A stretch of 64,000 bases of DNA from Lachnospiraceae bacterium (GTDB taxonomy: Bacteria; Bacillota_A; Clostridia; Lachnospirales; Lachnospiraceae). The position numbers and the translations under genes are program-made. Where the stretch lies: the NCBI GenBank assembly GCA_009911175.1, contig QXWX01000035.1, forward strand, positions 3,513-67,512, read 5' to 3'. Positions 18,090 to 25,327 of the stretch are shown here, piece after piece; position 1 is the first letter of the stretch; each line of letters opens with the position of its first letter. Under the pieces are notes generated by a model that saw only the letters and a list, made by a program, of their open reading frames with translations, was not told the DNA's origin and did no database searches.

Positions 18090-20609
18090 CTAAATGTCCT
18101 TTTTCCCCCTATTTAGTGCTATAATTAGCATATCAATACTTGTTTGACATAAAACTTTTTTGGAAGAACCATCTAAATCAAATATATTGCTTTTTATTCT
18201 TATAGAATGCAATATTCTGGAAAGATCTGTAGTTGTTATAGTATCCCATTCTAAATTATAATATTGTTCTAAATAAGCAATTTGCTTTTCAGAAAAGACT
18301 GTTTCATATATTTTGGCATTTTCTAACATTACATTCTCTAAAGTTGCAGTTTTAAAGTTTACTTTTGATAAACTTGTGTCTCTCAAATCTACATTTGTTA
18401 AGATTGCTTTATCAATATTTATTTCATCCAAATTTGCGTTTTTTAAAATGCAATATGATAAATTTGCGCCTGACAAGTTTGCATTAACAAGGTTAGCACC
18501 TGTCAGATCTCCATGTTCTATATATACATTTTTTAAATTGAGTCCTTTTTTAGTATTATATTTTAAATAGTGGCAGATTAAATCATTAATATATAGAATA
18601 TTTTCATCCCATAAATGCAATAATTCAAGCATATTTGCGAAAACATTCATTTCACATTCAATTACATTTTCAAAACATTCACCTGTATAATATGTCATTC
18701 CGTGCTCAAGCATTTCCTGAAACGCTTGATTTACTATATCAACTTTTTGGCTTATATTACTATTTGAAATTTTAAATTTTAAAAAGTCAAGAACTTCTAC
18801 TGATAAAGTTCTTTTTTTAAAAAGTTTGCCTAGGACACCTGAAAGCATATTTTTTTGATTTGCATTTATAGCTTCATTCATCAGTGTAAATATATGCTCG
18901 GAGAGAAAATATTCATATAGTGATTTGTGTATAAATTCAATGCCATTTCCTGTATTTTCGAACAAATATTTTATTGGAAAATCCAAAATACTGACATTAT
19001 TATCGTAAAACCGTAATTCGGGAGTTTGATAATCTTCTTTATACAATACTAAGCTATCTTTTTCGAACATAATAAATGAAACTTCTTGTAAAAATTTAAA
19101 AAAAATTTTGATGTTATTCTTATCCCTTAAAAGATGTACGCCATTATCATAACCATTTCCTATATAAGAAAATTTATCGAATATGCCTCCTTTTTCTTTA
19201 AATATGCGGTTAAAGAGTTCTGGTTTAGTGGCATCTTGAGTAAAATCAATATTAGACATAATAGCCATATAAAGTATTACAGGAATTCCTAAAATATCTA
19301 AATTTTTATAAGTTATTTTATTACTATCTAATTTACTACTCGTTATTAATTGATAAAATTTTTGTATTTCAAAAATATCAAATGGTAAAAGTTCATATGT
19401 ATATGTAAAATTATAACGATTAATATAATTAGGTCTTGAGGTAATAACAATTTTTAAATTTTCAAAATCTAAAATATCATTAAAAAAATCATTTAATAAG
19501 ACTTCACAAGAATGTATGGATTTTATTTCATCAAATCCATCTAATATTAAAATTTTATCTTCTAAGTCATTCCTAAAACATTGAAGTGTATTATAAATTG
19601 CTTTTAATAAACGAATATTTAATTCTTCAATTTCCCAATCACGAAATCTTAATATTATCACATTATTATTATCTCTAAATTCATTTGCTATCCATGAAAC
19701 TATACTCGTTTTTCCTATACCAGGAACTCCTATAATAAGCATGCTCGATGTGCCTTTATGTTCTATAAAATTTTGTATTATCTTATCTATGGTATAATTG
19801 TTTGAATATTCAACATTTTCATCCATAAAAGTATTATCTGAATAACAATTTTTACTCTCATAATCCTCGCTAGAACTTGCCATTTTATTCAATATTTTTT
19901 CGATAGTATTTAAGTTTAAAACTCTATTACCAGATTGAATAGTATCTAGATTGATTTGCATATCGGAATCAGAAAAACATTTAGGCATAATAAATACATC
20001 TTTTAGCAATATAGGTCGTTCCGTATTATTCCTATGAAGAAATAATTTGTCATTCCATATTTGGATATATTTTTCTTTTTTATTATTCTGAAATTTTTTG
20101 CTTGGAATAATAGGAATACTCTCGTTTTTACTTTTTATATCACTTACACGTTGAAGTATATTATTAACCTTTTGCTCTATTCTGAATGTTTTTTGACTTT
20201 CTTTTCTATCATGTAGCAATAAGATTTCTTTGTACAATTCATTATAATCTTCACTGCTAATTTCATGACATAGTAATCTAATAAATTCTTCACATTTTTC
20301 ATCATCAGCAGGAACTAAAAGAGCATTCAAATTTTCTTCTATAGTTTTTTCGATAGTATTATTGTTACGTTTGATATCAATTAATATTTTTTCTGCTGCA
20401 TCATAAATTTTGTCAGATTCGTTGTCAAATTTAGGAATAGTCATTTTCTTAAGTACATTAATGGTTATATTATATATTTGAGATTCTATATTTTGATGCC
20501 TATTATTCTTGTTTTCAACTGCTTCTTTTGCCTTAGTTATTGAAATATCAGTAATATCATTAATGATTTTTGAAACAAAACCGCTAACTATAGTTCCTTC
20601 TGATAACAT
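18090..20609 (-). CDS. NACHT-domain STAND ATPase with C-terminal pentapeptide repeats (bacterial NLR-like)
   Basis: The product is 839 aa. ATG at 20609 is preceded by AAGGAGATAATTA. Residues 1-280 are helical and unrecognised, the expected place for an effector or signalling module. The NACHT ATPase core has Walker A GVPGIGKT (294-301), Walker B ILILDGFDE (353-361) and TSRP (390-393). A helical stretch follows, then pentapeptide repeats at about 690-772 (GDLTGANLVNANLSGANLSY), and a C-terminal tail. NACHT proteins of this layout are known antiphage defence proteins in bacteria. The gene is strikingly AT-rich, runs against its neighbours and lies beside a broken transposase, so it is probably transferred cargo. 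The defence role is inferred from the family. Confidence 0.88.
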   Translation of the reverse strand: MLSEGTIVSGFVSKIINDITDISITKAKEAVENKNNRHQNIESQIYNITINVLKKMTIPKFDNESDKIYDAAEKILIDIKRNNNTIEKTIEENLNALLVPADDEKCEEFIRLLCHEISSEDYNELYKEILLLHDRKESQKTFRIEQKVNNILQRVSDIKSKNESIPIIPSKKFQNNKKEKYIQIWNDKLFLHRNNTERPILLKDVFIMPKCFSDSDMQINLDTIQSGNRVLNLNTIEKILNKMASSSEDYESKNCYSDNTFMDENVEYSNNYTIDKIIQNFIEHKGTSSMLIIGVPGIGKTSIVSWIANEFRDNNNVIILRFRDWEIEELNIRLLKAIYNTLQCFRNDLEDKILILDGFDEIKSIHSCEVLLNDFFNDILDFENLKIVITSRPNYINRYNFTYTYELLPFDIFEIQKFYQLITSSKLDSNKITYKNLDILGIPVILYMAIMSNIDFTQDATKPELFNRIFKEKGGIFDKFSYIGNGYDNGVHLLRDKNNIKIFFKFLQEVSFIMFEKDSLVLYKEDYQTPELRFYDNNVSILDFPIKYLFENTGNGIEFIHKSLYEYFLSEHIFTLMNEAINANQKNMLSGVLGKLFKKRTLSVEVLDFLKFKISNSNISQKVDIVNQAFQEMLEHGMTYYTGECFENVIECEMNVFANMLELLHLWDENILYINDLICHYLKYNTKKGLNLKNVYIEHGDLTGANLVNANLSGANLSYCILKNANLDEINIDKAILTNVDLRDTSLSKVNFKTATLENVMLENAKIYETVFSEKQIAYLEQYYNLEWDTITTTDLSRILHSIRIKSNIFDLDGSSKKVLCQTSIDMLIIALNRGKKDI

Positions 20610-20709
20610 TAATTATCTCCTTATCGTATGTATGTTAAAAACATTATAGTGTCTGAGTTTTATAATATCAAGCCCACATAATATAAAATTTATAAATATG
20701 CCGCAAATT

Positions 20710-21156
20710 TCAAGGATTTTTTGTGTAAACGGAAGCCCTATTCTTTCTGGGTCTTCCCCGGCGCGGAGAATCAGAAACCGGAGGCAGTTTTTGATTCTTG
20801 GAATAATGTTTGACATCAGGCATATATCGTCCTTCTTTTGGATGTTTTGTACCATCTCCGATCAGCAGCAACCTGCCATTCAATCGGTAGAGCAGTCCAT
20901 TTTTTCGAACAAGGCGATGCCATGCATGTTTTAGATGTTGTAAAGAAAAAGCATCGGAACGGAAAAAGTGGAGCAGGGATTCGTATTTGGCGGAATCGAG
21001 GGAAAGTACCCGGATAATCAAAGTGACACCAAGGGAGTCTAGGTACGTCATAAGTCCTAAAACAATGACAACAAACCAGTGGAAATCTGCTTTTCTGGAA
21101 AAAATGTTTTGGAAAGTGGATAAAGAATCACCAATAAAATTTAACATAGCGTGCAT
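20710..21156 (-). pseudogene. Truncated transposase
   Basis: On the minus strand, after AAAGGAGATGCACGCT, an N-terminal transposase frame reads MLNFIGDSLSTFQNIF, HFFRSDAFSLQHLKHAWHRL, and LIGDGTKHPKEGRYMPDVKH, which resembles DDE transposases of clostridial insertion sequences. It then diverges into a basic tail and stops. The catalytic remainder is missing; the sequence down to 20613 holds only a short shifted frame. This is an inactive IS relic next to the NACHT gene. Confidence 0.6.
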
Positions 21157-21198
21157 CTCCTTTGAATTAGAATGAAATGATACGTCTAAATCAAAGGG

Positions 21199-21240
21199 CC
21201 GCTCTCGCTACCTCTAAAAAAACATCAGTATCGAGAGCGG
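21199..21240. repeat. Inverted repeat upstream of the transposase relic
   Basis: CCGCTCTCG (21199-21207) and CGAGAGCGG (21232-21240) form a perfect 9-bp inverted repeat with a 24-nt AT-rich loop. It lies just upstream of the transposase start on the minus strand, where an IS end would be expected. It could equally be a hairpin in the leader. Confidence 0.55.
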
Positions 21241-21464
21241 TTGCACATTTTTTGACGGATGTCAATAGTTTTTTTGAATTTATATTTTTTTGAAATATAG
21301 AGTGAATTGTTTTCAAAAAACTGAAGAGAACTTTTTAATCTCAAGTATACATATAAAAGAAATATATAGCAACAAAATAAATGTTTTTTGAAAAATGTGC
21401 TGCATATGGCTATGTGATTTTGAAAACAAAACCATACAACCATACAATATATAGATTTATTATA
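21241..21464. other. AT-rich gap between the transposase relic and the second operon promoter
   Basis: No gene seen. The sequence is AT-rich without clear repeats; it probably represents the right flank of the cargo island. The next recognisable signal is the promoter at 21465. Confidence 0.4.
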
Positions 21465-21493
21465 TTGACTAAAACTATATATTGTGCTATTAT
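21465..21493 (+). promoter_or_regulatory. Promoter of the second operon (twin of the promoter at 3555)
   Basis: TTGACT (21465-21470), a 17-nt spacer, TATTAT (21488-21493). The spacer carries CTATATATTGTG at 21475-21486, at exactly the same offset from the -35 box as CTATATATTGCG in the promoter at 3555. The match covers most of the spacer as well as the -35 box. Confidence 0.7.
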
Positions 21494-21608
21494 GTAATTG
21501 GATTAGATTTTTGCGCATGAGTATTCTTAAAATGCAGCAGCAAGTGTGTTTGTTCCAGAAGATGACTGGAAGATAAATTTAAGGCTTAGCCTGGCAAAAA
21601 AACAGAAA

Positions 21609-21647
21609 GACATCAAAATTCAGAGATGATTTTTGGTGTCTTTTTTT
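21609..21647 (+). terminator. Leader terminator/attenuator 1 of the second operon
   Basis: GACATCAAAA (21609-21618) pairs with TTTTGGTGTC (21631-21640) with one G-U pair, followed by seven T. It is about 115 nt downstream of the -10 box, close to the spacing seen in the ssb leader (about 125 nt). Confidence 0.75.
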
Positions 21648-21765
21648 GCGTTTTGGGATTGCTTTGCAAAAGGGAAAGGAAGGAGGAACGAGCTAATCCG
21701 GATAAAGGGAACGAAAAAATAACGAAGAGGCGGAGACAAGAAAGAACCACAGGCTGTACAGAAGA

Positions 21766-21790
21766 AAGGAGGAGAGCTCCTTCTTTTTTT
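21766..21790 (+). terminator. Leader terminator/attenuator 2 of the second operon
   Basis: AAGGAG (21766-21771) pairs with CTCCTT (21777-21782) around a 5-nt loop, followed by C and seven T. It is weaker than the first hairpin, but repeats the two-hairpin arrangement of the ssb leader. Confidence 0.55.
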
Positions 21791-21793
21791 ATG

Positions 21794-21819
21794 TACTGGT
21801 ATCCGCCGGGATATCAGTA
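21794..21819 (+). promoter_or_regulatory. Long hairpin upstream of the RNase A-like gene
   Basis: TACTGGTATCC (21794-21804) pairs along its full length with GGATATCAGTA (21809-21819), with one G-U pair and a 4-nt loop. No T run follows, so it is not a normal terminator. It lies about 20 nt before the ribosome site of the gene at 21851 and could be a binding site for a protein or a translational control element. Confidence 0.55.
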
Positions 21820-21850
21820 CCTGTATATCCATGAAAAGAAAGGAGTATTT

Positions 21851-22315
21851 ATGGTGGACTTATTTGCTGATATCCCGCGGGAGACGGTGGAGAGCACGCT
21901 GCAGACGATCCGGGAGAACCTGGACCGGGTCGGGCTTTACGGCGGACATACGCTGCGCAGGCATGCAGATATCCAGCCACTGGCGTTAAAGACGCGGCTG
22001 ACGACAGAAGACATCCGTTATGCCACGTCCTATTGGGACAGGGAAGTGGCAGACGCCGTGGTAAAGGGGATCATGAAGAGCTTCTTCGATCCTGGGATCA
22101 CCACATGGCTGAGGTATGGCGGGGATGACTGCATTTCGCTGGTCGGGCATTTTTCCAGGACCATCGGGTACGGGTTCCGAAAAGGAGAGGAACGGCTGGA
22201 AGAGAACTTACGGAAAGCCCGCCTGGTGCTTGTAAAGGATGCGGACGCAGACTGGGGATTTAGGATCCTGACCAGCTACCCCATGTTTGGGAGACGGGAG
22301 AAGTTCTGTGGGTAA
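21851..22315 (+). CDS. RNase A-like domain protein (CdiA-CT RNase A family type)
   Basis: The product is 154 aa; ATG 21851 follows GAAAGGAGTATTT. Most of the chain resembles the bacterial RNase A-like toxin domain first described in CdiA C-terminal toxins: GLYGGHTLRRH near the start (His33), a helical middle with ATSYWDREVAD, then LVGHFSRTIGYGF and RILTSYP (Thr141, Tyr143). The His near the N-terminus and the C-terminal Thr-x-Tyr match the expected active-site pattern. It lacks a secretion or delivery domain, so it would act inside the cell. It is the first gene of the second operon and overlaps the next gene by 8 nt. It may be a toxin or an RNA-processing enzyme of the element. Confidence 0.68.
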   Translation: MVDLFADIPRETVESTLQTIRENLDRVGLYGGHTLRRHADIQPLALKTRLTTEDIRYATSYWDREVADAVVKGIMKSFFDPGITTWLRYGGDDCISLVGHFSRTIGYGFRKGEERLEENLRKARLVLVKDADADWGFRILTSYPMFGRREKFCG

Positions 22316-22577
22316 GAAATGGAAGCTGTCTGTTTTGATGGCAGGAAAGTATGACATTGTAAAGGGCGCAAAGATTGGATTTCATCTGGATGTGGGGACA
22401 GGTCTGTATATCGCATCCTGCGGCCGGAAGGATTTTGGGGTCGTAAAATCCATAAACGGCGGCAGCAGGGAAGACCTGCGGATGCTCGGCACAGACTTTG
22501 GCGGTATCGTATTAAGGACGGATCCAGATCAATACCTGGCGGAGGTCGTAGTAAAGATGTATAAAAAAACAGCGTAA
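22308..22577 (+). CDS. Small protein overlapping the RNase A-like gene, possible partner
   Basis: The product is 89 aa from GTG 22308, which overlaps the end of the upstream gene; a later ATG at about 22338 is an alternative start. It is a small, soluble alpha/beta-looking protein (GFHLDVGTGLYIASCGRK, LGTDFGGIVLRT). No family recognised. The tight overlap with an RNase-like gene makes an immunity or modulator role possible, but only the gene order supports this. Confidence 0.6.
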   Translation: MGKKWKLSVLMAGKYDIVKGAKIGFHLDVGTGLYIASCGRKDFGVVKSINGGSREDLRMLGTDFGGIVLRTDPDQYLAEVVVKMYKKTA

Positions 22578-22587
22578 AAAGGATGGT

Positions 22588-22980
22588 ATGCGCAGAACCT
22601 ATGTTTATTCCCGCAAAGCAACGAGCCAAGTGGCCATGCTTGCATGGATACTTGACTGGGAGGAAAAAAGAATGCACAGGAACAAAAAAGCAGGAAAACG
22701 CAGCAGGAAACTTCTGAAGTGGATCCAAAGGTACGGCGGGTACTGGCAGTTGATCTGCACGTCGGACTGTGATCTGGACATGGCAGTTACAAGGAACATC
22801 ATCCATTCCCTGGCAAAAAGCGGACTGCACGAATTTATCTTCGTATTGCTGACCGTCCACAGGGAGAAGGAATTCATAAAGAATCTGTCCTCACATCTGA
22901 GCCTGGATCTGATGCTGGAAGAGATCAGGCACCAGGATATGGACGAAATTGTCCGGATGCTGGATGAGAACCTGCGGTGA
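22588..22980 (+). CDS. Hypothetical protein
   Basis: The product is 130 aa; ATG 22588 follows AAAAAGGATGGT, 10 nt after the previous stop. The N-terminal half is basic (RNKKAGKRSRKLLKW) and the C-terminal half is acidic and helical (SLDLMLEEIRHQDMDEI). No family recognised. Placed in the second operon between the RNase-like pair and the sigma-like protein. Confidence 0.65.
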   Translation: MRRTYVYSRKATSQVAMLAWILDWEEKRMHRNKKAGKRSRKLLKWIQRYGGYWQLICTSDCDLDMAVTRNIIHSLAKSGLHEFIFVLLTVHREKEFIKNLSSHLSLDLMLEEIRHQDMDEIVRMLDENLR

Positions 22981-23059
22981 AGTCTCTTCTGTCCGTAAGG
23001 GCATTCCGGCACGCTGCCGGAGAGACGGCGGATGGGCCATTCATAAAGGGGGGTGTACT

Positions 23060-23383
23060 ATGTCGGACTGGAACGAAGACAGCGGCTATCATTGCCTGCT
23101 GATCGCGATCTTATGCGGCGTGGATGCGGCAGAATCAAAACTGCTCTACAAGTATGGGCCGAGGCATCCGCTCTGCAGGAAGATTTTAAAGAAAAAGCTG
23201 ACGGAAGAAGAAACAGAAGGGATGGGAAAAGAGGCGGCGGGGAATGCCATGTACCGGCTTCGGATGGCAGGGTATACGCTGGAAGAGATCTCCAATGCAT
23301 TTGGCTGTTACCCGTCCACGGCAAAAAGAAGGATTGAAAAAGCGAAGGAACGAAAGGAGAACATGTATGGTAGACCAAAGTAG
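23060..23383 (+). CDS. Sigma-70 region 4-like helix-turn-helix protein
   Basis: The product is 107 aa; ATG 23060 follows AAAGGGGGGTGTACT. The C-terminal part (about residues 60-100) reads AMYRLRMAGYTLEEISNAFG followed by CYPSTAKRRIEKAKER, a typical region-4 or RpiR-like helix-turn-helix in which the second helix contacts DNA. No region 2 is present, so it is not a complete sigma factor. It could regulate the element. The next gene begins inside its last codons (23367). Confidence 0.7.
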   Translation: MSDWNEDSGYHCLLIAILCGVDAAESKLLYKYGPRHPLCRKILKKKLTEEETEGMGKEAAGNAMYRLRMAGYTLEEISNAFGCYPSTAKRRIEKAKERKENMYGRPK

Positions 23384-23792
23384 AATCGCAACGATCTTTA
23401 ATGATTTCATGTCACTCTATTTAGGCAGGTCCGGGTCAGGGATCGAGCAGCTCTGTAAGAAGCATGATTACCACCGGATGCTGATGGGGCTCCTCTCCAA
23501 CCTGGATGAGGCGGCGAAAGTGCCGGTCCCACAGGTGATGAAAGAATGCTATGAAGTCTATAAACGGTACCGGAACCTGGAAATGAAGAAGGCGGACTGG
23601 GAAGCGATCGTAGAAGAGACAAGGCAACTCTCGGAAAGATGGAAGTCGAATAAATGGTGCAACCGGATTCTGGTGGAACTGATCGGCCTTCTGGAAGAAG
23701 ACGAGGCCGAGCGCAGGCGGATCGCGCACGAAGTGGAGCGGGAGATGAAAGAGATGGAGGCAGCGATGCGGAGGCAGTCAGAAGCTGCGTAA
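23367..23792 (+). CDS. Hypothetical helical protein
   Basis: The product is 141 aa; ATG 23367 follows GAAAGGAGAACATGT and overlaps the end of the sigma-like gene by 17 nt. It is helical and highly charged, with a Glu/Arg-rich C-terminus (EEDEAERRRIAHEVEREMK) that probably forms a coiled coil. No family recognised. A strong terminator hairpin follows immediately. Confidence 0.65.
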   Translation: MVDQSRIATIFNDFMSLYLGRSGSGIEQLCKKHDYHRMLMGLLSNLDEAAKVPVPQVMKECYEVYKRYRNLEMKKADWEAIVEETRQLSERWKSNKWCNRILVELIGLLEEDEAERRRIAHEVEREMKEMEAAMRRQSEAA

Positions 23793-23796
23793 AACG

Positions 23797-23825
23797 ATGG
23801 AGGGTCGAAAGGCTCTCCATTTTTC
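23797..23825 (+). terminator. Terminator hairpin between the small genes and the PcfK-like gene
   Basis: ATGGAGGGTC (23797-23806) pairs with GGCTCTCCAT (23811-23820), 10 bp including wobbles, around a GAAA loop, followed by TTTTT. The next ribosome site (AAAAAGGAGG) begins about 5 nt later. Confidence 0.82.
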
Positions 23826-23847
23826 GTTCAAAAAGGAGGATTCAGAA

Positions 23848-24783
23848 ATGTACGAGAAAGTCATACATAATACGGAAGAATTAAACGCGATGGCAGCACA
23901 CCTCAGGATGGCGCAGAATTTCCCGGAACTGAGGCTGTTAGCTGCAGAGCGTCTGGTGCCGGAGCAGGACGTGGAGGATTTTATCAGCGGGATGAGGTTT
24001 CTGCTTGCAGAAGTGCCCATATCAGAAAAGAAGTATGCATCGGCAGCGGAAAAGCTGCGGGAAGAGATGTGGCATTTGAAAGACCAGCTCTTTACTGACC
24101 TGGTTGCGCAGTACCTGATCCAGAGGGCGAAAGAGGACATCCTGTTCGGATTCCGGGTGCTGAAAAAGCAGAAGTCGCTCCAGAAATGTATGGACTACAT
24201 TATGAAACAGGCATACCAGATGGCAGAAAAGGAGCGGGAAAAGAAGTTTGGCAAAAAGCAGGACCCGAAAGGCCGGACAGGAAACCAGAGCCAGGCATTC
24301 GGCTTAGGGATTGCGGAGACGAAGGTCTACCAGTGGGCAGAAGAATATTATGCACTGGAAGATGAGGTGAAGGAAGCGAAGGAACAGGCGAAGGAAAGGA
24401 AAAAACGCCTGAATGCGCTGAAACGGAAAGAGGAACGCAGGAAAAATGCGGAATCTCCCAAAAAGGAAGTCCCAGATGCATCAAGGAAAACGAAGGATTC
24501 TGCGGAACAGGCGGCTGGGAAGAATCATACGGCAGAACAGAAGCAATCGGAAGAACGGAGACAAGCGGCCGGGAAGAAGCAGTCGGAAGAACAGAAGCAA
24601 ACGGCTGAGAAGAATCAGGCAGCAGAGCAGGAACAAGCGGCTGAGCAGAAAGAAATACTGGAGACACCAGTCATGGAAGAGGAACATGCGGGAGAACCTG
24701 CGGATGACTTGGAAGGCAGGCAGATTACGGTGTTTGATCTCCTGTCCGGATCGGATGCAGATTCAGAAGGAGGAAGAGAATGA
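23848..24783 (+). CDS. PcfK-like / AcrIIA9-family protein
   Basis: The product is 311 aa; ATG 23848 follows AAAAAGGAGGATTCAGAA. Residues 1-170 resemble PcfK-like proteins of conjugative elements (LRLLAAERLVPEQDVEDF, DLVAQYLIQRAKEDILFG, GLGIAETKVYQWAEEYY). Some members of this family have been shown to inhibit Cas9 (AcrIIA9), so an anti-CRISPR role is possible. The C-terminal 140 residues are low-complexity Glu/Lys/Gln/Ala repeats ending in an acidic tail. It overlaps the next gene by ATGA and is followed by a PcfJ-like gene, the order found in many mobile elements. Family membership is likely; the Cas9-inhibitor function is not shown by the sequence. Confidence 0.75.
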   Translation: MYEKVIHNTEELNAMAAHLRMAQNFPELRLLAAERLVPEQDVEDFISGMRFLLAEVPISEKKYASAAEKLREEMWHLKDQLFTDLVAQYLIQRAKEDILFGFRVLKKQKSLQKCMDYIMKQAYQMAEKEREKKFGKKQDPKGRTGNQSQAFGLGIAETKVYQWAEEYYALEDEVKEAKEQAKERKKRLNALKRKEERRKNAESPKKEVPDASRKTKDSAEQAAGKNHTAEQKQSEERRQAAGKKQSEEQKQTAEKNQAAEQEQAAEQKEILETPVMEEEHAGEPADDLEGRQITVFDLLSGSDADSEGGRE

Positions 24784-25313
24784 GGGCATTTAAAGGATTC
24801 CGGCGTGACCTGACCTGCCTGGGATACCGGTTTCGGGAAGACAGGGTGAACCGGACATCGGAAGCAAATTGCTGCAGGAACGGCTTCCATTGTGCAGAGG
24901 ATCCGCTGGACTGCCTTTCCTACTACAGTGACTGGAAAAACTCCATCTATTATGAGGTGGATGCAGCCGGAGACCTGGACGAGGACGGCCGTGACAGCAA
25001 GATTTCCTGTACGGAGCTGCGCCTGGTCCGACGTCTCACTTTGGAACAGCTGCTCTTAGAAGGGGCCGCCTATATGGTCGCCCATCCCACACGCAGATGG
25101 AACGGCAGGGTACACAGGGAGATAAGCCTGGCTTATGACGGGTTTGCGGTGGTACGAGGAAAAGCACCAAAGGCTTCCGGAAAAGTGGGAGACATCCTTT
25201 TGCTCCTGAAAGAAGAGGCGGAAAGCCCGGAGATCGAGGAGATCGCGCTGTTTCGGATTGACCGGAAAACATACCAGCCAAACAGATATTATGGAGTGTA
25301 TGGAACGTATTAA
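24780..25313 (+). CDS. DUF7666-like protein
   Basis: The product is 177 aa, starting at ATG 24780 within the ATGA overlap with the previous gene. The N-terminal part reads LGYRFREDRVN and CCRNGFHCAEDPLDCLSYY, a pattern I associate with DUF7666 proteins of phages and mobile elements, where a Gly-Phe-His-x-Cys/Ala motif follows a conserved cysteine. A basic, helical C-terminal half follows. Function unknown. The domain name is from memory and is the weak part of the call. Confidence 0.62.
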   Translation: MRAFKGFRRDLTCLGYRFREDRVNRTSEANCCRNGFHCAEDPLDCLSYYSDWKNSIYYEVDAAGDLDEDGRDSKISCTELRLVRRLTLEQLLLEGAAYMVAHPTRRWNGRVHREISLAYDGFAVVRGKAPKASGKVGDILLLLKEEAESPEIEEIALFRIDRKTYQPNRYYGVYGTY

Positions 25314-25327
25314 GGATGGAGGTAGAA

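Noticed and set aside
18313..18570. Plus-strand frame with Lys/Phe-rich repeats
   Set aside because: It is the antisense image of the pentapeptide-repeat part of the NACHT gene.
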